Assembly: GCF_001905795.1 (NCBI RefSeq)
Contig: NZ_LIXJ01000030.1
Span: forward strand, 1-64,000
DNA: 64,000 bases
Direction: 5' to 3'
From: Streptomyces sp. CB01580
GTDB lineage: Bacteria > Actinomycetota > Actinomycetes > Streptomycetales > Streptomycetaceae
Numbering within the stretch: the first letter of the stretch is position 1; the number at the start of each line of letters is the position of its first letter. Under the pieces are notes generated by a model. That model was not told the DNA's origin and made no database searches. It worked only from the letters and a program-made list of their open reading frames with translations. Position numbers and translations under genes: made by a program. Of this stretch, positions 58,413-64,000 are shown one piece after another.

Positions 58413-59300
58413 TCAGCCCGCCCAGACCTCGGCCTCGTCGGCCGGGACGGTGGTGGCCAGGCCCAGTTCCTTGCGGGCGGCGACCGACTTGTTCGGGTCG
58501 ATGTCGGCGAACGCCGGGTCGTAGGCGATGTAGAACGCGTCGGCGTCGGCGGCGTTCGCGGCCTTCTTCCAGTTCCCGGCCGCCTTCGTCAGCGTCGCGC
58601 GGAGCTTGCCGACCTCGGTGCCCTCGATGCCGTCCAGGCCCTTGACATGTGCGTCGAGGGCGGCTGCGACAGCCTTGGCCTGTGCCTTGTAGCCAGCCAG
58701 GTCGTCCTCGACGGCGTCCTTCTCGGACTGGTTCGCCCACAGGGCCTCGTAGACCGCGTTCGAACCCTTGAGGTACGTGGTCTGCTCGGGCTTGAGGGAC
58801 TTCGCGGTGTTCAGCGAGCCGCTGAACGTGCCCTTTTCTGCGGTGTAGGTGCAGCTCACCGCGCGGTCACCCGTCGCCCAGCTCTCCTTCGTCGGGGTGT
58901 AGTAGAAGAGGGCGACGCCCGCGGGGAGCGCCCAGGTGTCCGGGGCGTACTTCTGCGCCTCGACCGGGCAGCGGGTGTCCGCGATCGTCGAGACCCCGTC
59001 GTCGCCGGGGTACTCCTTGCCCTTGTCGATCGCGAACTCGCCGACGACCTGGCCCTCGTGCGCCTCGTTGCAGGGCACGATCTCGACGGCGTACGCCGTC
59101 CCCTCGACCTTGCCGTTCGGGTTGTAGCAGTCGCCGACGTCCAGCGAGAACACCGAGCGCTGACGAGTCACCTTCTTCGCGCTGTCCTTGGCGCTGTCGA
59201 CGGCGTCGGAGACGTCCGAGCATCCCACCGCGCCGATCGCGAGCAGGGCGGTAACGGCAGATATGCTGCGAAGGGAACGATACGGAACACTGATTCCCAT
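58413..59300 (-). CDS. Septum-formation family lipoprotein
   Basis: Encodes 295 aa. A lipobox LLAIGAVGC places the processed N-terminus at Cys27. The body resembles the actinobacterial Septum_form (PF13845-type) family: RQRSVFSLDVGDCYNPNGKV and VPCNEAHEGQVVGEFAID, DTRCPVEAQKYAPDTW, AVSCTYTAEKGTFSGSLNTA, each with paired cysteines. Such proteins are cell-surface and implicated in division-site processes, though the mechanism is unclear. It is single, between decayed genes. Confidence 0.85.
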   Translation of the reverse strand: MGISVPYRSLRSISAVTALLAIGAVGCSDVSDAVDSAKDSAKKVTRQRSVFSLDVGDCYNPNGKVEGTAYAVEIVPCNEAHEGQVVGEFAIDKGKEYPGDDGVSTIADTRCPVEAQKYAPDTWALPAGVALFYYTPTKESWATGDRAVSCTYTAEKGTFSGSLNTAKSLKPEQTTYLKGSNAVYEALWANQSEKDAVEDDLAGYKAQAKAVAAALDAHVKGLDGIEGTEVGKLRATLTKAAGNWKKAANAADADAFYIAYDPAFADIDPNKSVAARKELGLATTVPADEAEVWAG

Positions 59301-60002
59301 GACGTGTACATCCTCTTAAGTGATCTTTATGAAGGTCGCGCGTATCGTATGCCATCCCTGTGGCCCGGTTGCGCGCAGGCCCTCACTCCATCGCGGCGTC
59401 TCTGACCCGCGATGTGCCGCGAGGGTTGTTCCCGGCTGCTCGCAGGTGGGAGTCGCGAGGGCCCTGTGGCGCTTCTGTGGAGCCCGGCGCTGTTGAGCGC
59501 GGAGGGACGTGCGCGAGGGGGCGTGCCGCGAGGTACGGATTGGCCACGAACCGGTCATACCTCTTGTCGGCCAGATCCCTGGCCGACCGGGCGCTCGGCG
59601 ACGACGATTCAGCCGACTCGTCATCCGGGCCTGGGGCGAAGTCGTTCTTGACCGGCGGCCTGAGGCCCTTGTATCCGGGACGCTTCGGGCAGCGGTGGCA
59701 TGTGTGGCGACGAAGAGCGCCGCAGACGGTCGTGCAGGCGTTGCCGTACCGCATTCTCGACCTGTCGTGTCGCGGGCGGAAGGCCCTGGCGTCGCTCCAA
59801 TTCTGCGGATATGCGTGAGCGTTCCTCCCGCCGTCGGGCGATTTCCCGCTTCCTTGCTGCTGGGCTGGGTCGCCCCGGCACCGTGAACCGGCGCCCGGTG
59901 CGGCGGGCCTGCTGCCGCACCGGGCCCCGGTCCGGCCGTCGAGGGCCCAGAGGTGGTACCGGCCTACCGACGGCGCCACCCCACCGACGCGCCTGACAGC
60001 CC
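59301..60002. other. Mostly decayed stretch
   Basis: No intact gene is supported here apart from a possible remnant at 59621-59881. Several open frames exist on both strands but none has family motifs and a start together. Confidence 0.35.
59621..59881 (-). other. Possible short gene or remnant
   Basis: An 86-codon frame from a GTG begins MPGRPSPAARKREIARRREE and continues RSRISAELERRQGLPPATRQ, a strongly basic, helical stretch, then turns Pro/Arg-rich. The first half looks like real protein; the second does not. No family recognised, no ribosome site. It may be a decayed gene. Confidence 0.3.
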
Positions 60003-60730
60003 TCAGCGCAGACGGAACACCGGACCCCGGGGCGTGAAGGGGAGCGAGGCACCCTCCGGGACGAGGTACGCGTGTTCGGTACGGACGCGGGAGCACGTCG
60101 CAATAGCCGTCCGTGATGACGAGTACGGGCGCCGTCGACGGGAAGTCGTCCGCACGCTGGAGTAGGTCGATGCCCGGCTGGAGGACGGTGCCGCCACGAC
60201 CGTGCACACGGACCCGGCCAGCGATTTCCGCCGGCGGCAGGTATCCCGCGTCGTACGCGGCGGCGTCGCAGAAGACCACCCGCGCGGCCGGGACGTCACG
60301 GGCGTCGGCGTACGAGGCGACGGCGCCGAGCGCCTTGCCGAGCAGGCGTGTGCTCATCGAGCCGGAGGTGTCCAGGACGACGCCGAAGGTGCAGCGGGTG
60401 ACCTGCTCGGGGGGAAAGTACCGCCCGGCACGTGGAATGTCGGGGGTGGACGCCTGCCGGCGGGCGGGCCTCGCGTAGGTGCGCACGGGCTCCGGCCGGG
60501 GCACGAACTCGTCGAACCAGCGGGCCAGCCGGGCGTCCCAGGGCACCGGCGGGTGGGCAAGCGCCCGGATCTCCTGGACGAGGCCGGCGGGCAGCAGTCC
60601 GCGTTCGCCGCCGACGTGCAGGTCGAGGCCCTGGACCAGCCCGCGCCGGTAGAAGTCGTCGAGGTCGACCCAGTCGCGGGGGTGGGCGGATGTCGAGCAG
60701 CAGCGCCCGGCCCGCGGTGGCCACCAGGTG
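60003..60730 (-). pseudogene. VWA-domain (DUF2201-type) protein, frameshifted
   Basis: The minus strand carries TFGVVLDTSGSMSTRLLGKA (MIDAS DxSxS), ARVVFCDAAAYDAGYLPPAE, GRGGTVLQPGIDLLQRADDF and PVLVITDGYCDVL, all typical of VWA-like DUF2201 proteins. At 60089-60091 an extra base in a GGG run shifts the frame; the correct C-terminus RVRTEHAYLVPEGASLPFTP continues in another frame to 60003. The N-terminal peptidase-like part (DWVDLDDFYRRG) is present only in fragments beyond about 60650. Relatives are about 400 aa and sit with MoxR ATPases; none is nearby. Confidence 0.65.
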
Positions 60731-60991
60731 TCAGGGACGTGCTCCCGCTGGCGTCCGGAGTCGAAGAACCGCAGGCTGAATGGCGGCGGCAGCACATCCC
60801 GGACCTGGTAGGGCTTGGTCAGGTTGGTGTGGTGTTTGGTATGTCGCGGCGACAGGTGGGGCAGGCTCCGGCCCATGTCGCGAGGAGCGGCTGCAGTTCG
60901 CGGATGACGCGGTAGAGGGTCAGGCCGGCGCCGTCCGCTCGCTGGAGGCGGCGGGGAGCCTGGTGCAGGTGGCCTGATCCCCGCCCCCGCT

Positions 60992-61915
60992 TCAGGCTTG
61001 CTGCGCGAAGTCCTCGGCCAGCTCGGCGAGGGTCTGCTTCGCCAGCGACTGCACCTCCGGCGTGCTGTCGACCCCGGCGAGGGTGATCGCCGCCTTCCAA
61101 GCCGCCCAACCCTGAGCGCGGTGCCAGGTGTTCTGGTCCAGACCGGTCGCGCGGACGAACAGCGGGCGCGTCTCGCGGTCGAATACCGTCCACGCGGCCA
61201 CCAGGTCGCAGGCGGGGTCCCCGACGGCGGAGCAGCCGAAGTCGATGACCGCCGATAGCCGTCCCTCGCTCAGCAACAGGTTTCCGGGCGCGATGTCGCC
61301 GTGCAGCCACACCGGTGCCTCGGTCCACGAAGACTCCGTGGCGCGGCGGACGCACCGCTCGCCCACCTCCCGCATCTCGGACGCGAGCCCGGCGAGAGCC
61401 AGGATGGCCTCGTCGGCGTACACCGTGAATTCGGCGCCACGCGAGCAGTTGTGCGTCCCCGGCCGCGGAGCGTTCTGTGTCGGCGCGGCGCGCAGGGCCG
61501 TCAGGAACTCGCCCAGGCCCACCGCGACAGCGGCCACATCGACTTCTCCGGCACCGGCGCGGTTGAGCGTCTGTCCGGGGTGCCAGGCGTACACCGACCA
61601 CGGACCGTCGAACAGCGGCCCCGGCGCGCCCTTGGCGACCGGCTTCGGGATCGGCAGAGGCAGTACCTCGGCGAGTACCGGCAGCCACCGGTGCTCCTTC
61701 TCGACCTGGGCGTCGTAGCCCCGCGCGCTGGGGATTCGGACCGTGAGGCCGGAGCCAAGGCGGAACGTGCGGTTGTCCCAGCCCTGCGGCTCGACCGGGC
61801 GAAGCGGTAACTCGGCCCACTGGGGGAACTGCTCGCGCACGAGTCGGCGCGCGAGGTCGAGGTCGGGCACCGCCCGCTCGATGGTGGGCACGGAATTTTC
61901 CTGGCCGGCGCTCAC
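60992..61915 (-). CDS. Aminoglycoside phosphotransferase-family kinase
   Basis: Encodes 307 aa from a GTG with GGGAG five bases before it; an ATG-equivalent 13 codons upstream has no ribosome site. Kinase motifs: EAPVWLHGDIAPGNLLLSEG (catalytic Asp and His, APH/choline-kinase style), LSAVIDFGCSAVGDPACDLV (DFG-like metal site), and an N-lobe with QGWDNRTFRLGSGLTVRIPS. It transfers phosphate to a small alcohol or antibiotic. Many chromosomal copies act on metabolites, not drugs, so resistance should not be assumed. Confidence 0.87.
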   Translation of the reverse strand: MSAGQENSVPTIERAVPDLDLARRLVREQFPQWAELPLRPVEPQGWDNRTFRLGSGLTVRIPSARGYDAQVEKEHRWLPVLAEVLPLPIPKPVAKGAPGPLFDGPWSVYAWHPGQTLNRAGAGEVDVAAVAVGLGEFLTALRAAPTQNAPRPGTHNCSRGAEFTVYADEAILALAGLASEMREVGERCVRRATESSWTEAPVWLHGDIAPGNLLLSEGRLSAVIDFGCSAVGDPACDLVAAWTVFDRETRPLFVRATGLDQNTWHRAQGWAAWKAAITLAGVDSTPEVQSLAKQTLAELAEDFAQQA

Positions 61916-62358
61916 GGTGGGCTCCCTGCGGAGGTGTCGGTCACGGTCGATCACTGGTCGCGGATCGCGTACTGGTCACGGTCGGTCAGCGGCTCCCGGA
62001 CCGCTCCGGCCTGCAGGGCGAAGCGGTTGCCCTCGGCGGACGGGCCCCGGCCGCACCGGAGCGGCTGAGGCCGGGGACGAGCAGCCTAAGGGACCCCGGC
62101 GAGGAAGAACACCACAGCGCCCATCCTGGCACGGCCCCACCCCGGCCAGCGCCGCAGGCACAGCCCCGGCCATCCCGACGGGTTCCACGATCCGAGTGCC
62201 GACGGCGTCGGCGGTACGGCCGGGGTGTGGGTGGGCCGGATGCCGGCTCTGCGCCGCCAGGCCATGGCGACCGAGGCCGCCACGCTGCGGCCGCGCCCGG
62301 GCCCAGCGCGACGCCTGGGCAGGGCCGGTCATTGGACATCCATTTCTGGGGCCATTGG
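61916..62358. other. Gap without a gene
   Basis: No gene is supported between the kinase start and the mannosyltransferase stop. A GGTCACGG/ACTGGTC repeat-like run lies at 61940-61985, and the rest shows no coding bias or strong hairpins. Confidence 0.35.
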
Positions 62359-63639
62359 TTACGGGACGCCGAGTTCGAAGAGGCCGTAGCCCGCGTACGA
62401 GCCGGAGGCCAGGGCCGCGATGCCGAGGAGCATGAGCTGGTGGGTCGGGCCGAGGCGGCGCAGGGCGAGGGCGAGCGGAAGAAGGAGCGGGAAGAGGGGG
62501 AGCAGATAGCGGGAGACGTTGCCGAATATCTGCTGACTGCCGAGGACGAGGACAAGGGTGAGGACGGTGTAGACCATCAGGACGACCGGGGGACGCAGCC
62601 GGATCAGCAGCGAAAGCAGTGCGATCGCGAGCAGGACGACACCGACGCCGATCAGGTCCGCGAAGGGCCAGGCGGAGAGATAGTCGGCGTGGCCCACCGG
62701 GACGGATGTGAGGACGTCGAGGGTGTGTCGGCCGTAGTCCCACTCGTGGGCCCAGGCACCGGACTGAAGTCTGAAGTAGCCGCTGTAGTCCCCCATTCGG
62801 TGACCCACCCAGCCGAGATAGGCGAGGAGGCCGAGCGGGGCGACGGCCACCGCGACCACCGGACGCAGGATGCCGTCCCGGCGACGGTGGAGCGCGAGCA
62901 GGGCCGCGACGGCGACGGCGGCGATCAGTGCCACGGCGGTGGGCCGGTTGAGCCCTGCCACGCAGGTGAGGAGACCGGCGGTGAGCCAGCGGCGGCTCAG
63001 GACGGCATGGCAGGCCCAGACGGCCAGGGCCACGTAGAGTGAGTCGGAGTAGACCGCCCACTCCACGCCGGAGCCGGGCCAGACGGCCCAGAGTCCGGCC
63101 GCGGCCAGCCCGGCCCGTCGGCCGCCGAGTCGTTCGGTGATGGCGTAGATGCCCAGGGCGGCGGCCAAGGAGGCGACGACGGAGACCAGCAGGCCGGCGC
63201 CGTACAGGCCGAGGCCGGTGAGCTCGGAGACCAGCCGCATCAGCGCCGGGTAGAGCGGGAAGAACGCCGCCGAGTTCCCTTCGAGGGTGATCGGGCCGGT
63301 GGCGCCGGGGATCGGGACTAGCCGAGGGTCATACCCGTGCATGGCGATCTGCTGGTACCACCAGCCGTCCCAGCTGGCCAGGACGTCCCACGGGTTGGCG
63401 CCGCCGCCGAAGCGCGGGTTCCTCGTGCGGTAGTCCCCGGCGGAGTGCAGCAGCCACATGAAGGCGGCGAAGCCGATGAACTTGAGCGTGCCGTAGACGG
63501 CCAGTACGGGGCCGTAGTGCTCGACTGTACGGCGCAGCCGGCGCCGGTGGTCGGGGCCCGTGGTGGCGGGCTGCTGAGACAGCCTCGCGTTCCAGCTCGG
63601 GGTGCCGGTCCCGGTCGTACGGGCGGCGGTCTTGTTCAT
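62359..63639 (-). CDS. Polytopic mannosyltransferase (PIG-V/GPI-ManT-like)
   Basis: Encodes 426 aa with about 10 hydrophobic segments. The N-terminal region holds WDVLASWDGWWYQQIAMHGY, where the conserved WDxxWY/Asp pair resembles the catalytic loop of PIG-V/mannosyltransferase and GT-C family proteins. Further segments (SAAFFPLYPALMRLVSELTG, LWAVWPGSGVEWAVYSDSLY) match the membrane loops. It probably transfers a sugar from a polyprenyl-phosphate donor outside the membrane. Its start overlaps the GtrA stop as ATGA, so a flippase-like partner is coupled to it. Confidence 0.82.
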   Translation of the reverse strand: MNKTAARTTGTGTPSWNARLSQQPATTGPDHRRRLRRTVEHYGPVLAVYGTLKFIGFAAFMWLLHSAGDYRTRNPRFGGGANPWDVLASWDGWWYQQIAMHGYDPRLVPIPGATGPITLEGNSAAFFPLYPALMRLVSELTGLGLYGAGLLVSVVASLAAALGIYAITERLGGRRAGLAAAGLWAVWPGSGVEWAVYSDSLYVALAVWACHAVLSRRWLTAGLLTCVAGLNRPTAVALIAAVAVAALLALHRRRDGILRPVVAVAVAPLGLLAYLGWVGHRMGDYSGYFRLQSGAWAHEWDYGRHTLDVLTSVPVGHADYLSAWPFADLIGVGVVLLAIALLSLLIRLRPPVVLMVYTVLTLVLVLGSQQIFGNVSRYLLPLFPLLLPLALALRRLGPTHQLMLLGIAALASGSYAGYGLFELGVP

Positions 63640-64000
63640 GCGCGGAACACCCATGCCCGGAAGAACAGGAACCGCAGCAGCGTCGCGGCGAGGAGTACGG
63701 CGAGTTCGGTGGCCTGCCCGGCCGAGGGCACCGCGTGGTGCAGGGCGGCGAGCGATCCGCCGGTGATCGCCAGGCCGATCAGGAGGACGACCAGGCCCCT
63801 GCTCTGGTGGCGCAGCACACCGCCGCGGCCACGGAGGCCGAAGGTGAGCCGCCTGTTCACGGCAGTGTTGGCGACGGCGCAGACCAGCAGCGCGAGTGCG
63901 TTGGCGGCCTGGGATCCGGCCGCCGGGCGCAGCACCGCGTAGAGCAGCAGGTATACGAGGGTGCTGACGGCTCCTACGGCGGCGAAGCACACGAGTTGGG
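63636..64000 (-). CDS. GtrA-family membrane protein, partial
   Basis: The carboxy-terminal part of a GtrA-like protein runs off the right edge of the window. Its open frame (QLVCFAAVGAVSTLVYLLLY, ANALALLVCAVANTAVNRRL, VLLIGLAITGGSLAALHHAV, ATLLRFLFFRAWVFRA) has four membrane helices as expected. GtrA proteins flip polyprenyl-linked sugars for glycosyltransferases. The TGA stop lies within the ATG of the mannosyltransferase gene, four-base overlap, showing the two are one operon. The 5' end is missing. Confidence 0.85.
   Translation of the reverse strand, partial: QLVCFAAVGAVSTLVYLLLYAVLRPAAGSQAANALALLVCAVANTAVNRRLTFGLRGRGGVLRHQSRGLVVLLIGLAITGGSLAALHHAVPSAGQATELAVLLAATLLRFLFFRAWVFRA

Noticed and set aside
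60992..61915. An antibiotic-resistance call for the aminoglycoside phosphotransferase-like gene
   Set aside because: The kinase fold alone does not show drug specificity; many chromosomal relatives phosphorylate metabolites.

Overview
The window is very GC-rich with strongly GC-biased third codon positions, GTG/ATG starts with GGAGG-type ribosome sites, short ATGA/GTGA gene overlaps, and families typical of actinomycete chromosomes (LytR-CpsA-Psr, roadblock, TerD, SNF2+SWIM, DUF6083, mycothiol-dependent isomerase, secreted hydrolases). It fits a Streptomyces chromosome, probably an arm-like accessory part, because many genes are broken and several mobile-element remnants are present. I saw no rRNA, tRNA or CRISPR.

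Layout. 1-4.8 kb is a gene scrapyard: a partial CinA/PncC remnant, a frameshifted alpha/beta hydrolase, one intact M1-family lipoprotein peptidase, then stacked fragments of a secreted repeat protein, a serine beta-lactamase-like protein and a tyrosine integrase. The integrase is interrupted by a 158-bp hairpin MITE flanked by CTAG duplications; removing the element restores the C-terminal reading frame. 4.9-8.0 kb holds an ExaC-type aldehyde dehydrogenase and a GAF-containing regulator. 8.1-10 kb has a Tat-exported PGRP amidase, a small unknown gene and an IS110 transposase fragment. 10.0-14.3 kb is a coupled SNF2 helicase / SWIM pair. 14.6-24.3 kb is a run of mostly intact genes: fatty-acid desaturase, MpaB-like oxygenase, methyltransferase, TerD, LCP protein, roadblock protein, DUF6397-like protein and GNAT acetyltransferase.

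24.5-30.2 kb has a PAS-GAF-PP2C-HATPase signalling protein, a 3-hydroxyisobutyryl-CoA hydrolase-like protein and a sugar isomerase-like gene next to a doubly truncated rhamnose isomerase, whose LacI-type operator sequence is still visible. 30.6-33 kb holds small unknown genes and a SUKH-domain protein. 33.1-38.9 kb holds a Cys-rich pentapeptide-repeat protein, a radical SAM protein with unusual cysteine spacing, an F420-type reductase, a GH25 lysozyme, a MarR regulator and a secreted His-rich repeat protein. 39.1-51.0 kb is catabolic and export: secreted peptidase, a three-gene PaoABC-like molybdoenzyme operon, a secreted glycerophosphodiesterase, a TetR-MFS efflux pair and a secreted trypsin.

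51.2-64 kb again mixes intact and decaying genes: a broken flavin monooxygenase, DUF6083, two TetR regulators (one divergent from a macrolide-type glycosyltransferase), a TniB-like transposition ATPase remnant, a mycothiol-dependent isomerase, a truncated tautomerase, a septum-formation lipoprotein, a frameshifted VWA protein, an aminoglycoside phosphotransferase-like kinase, and finally a PIG-V-like mannosyltransferase coupled to a GtrA gene that runs off the window. Strong perfect hairpins punctuate most transcription-unit ends.

The best novelty candidate is the MITE at 4495-4660; the radical SAM / pentapeptide pair and the secreted His-rich protein are the most interesting intact genes of unknown role.
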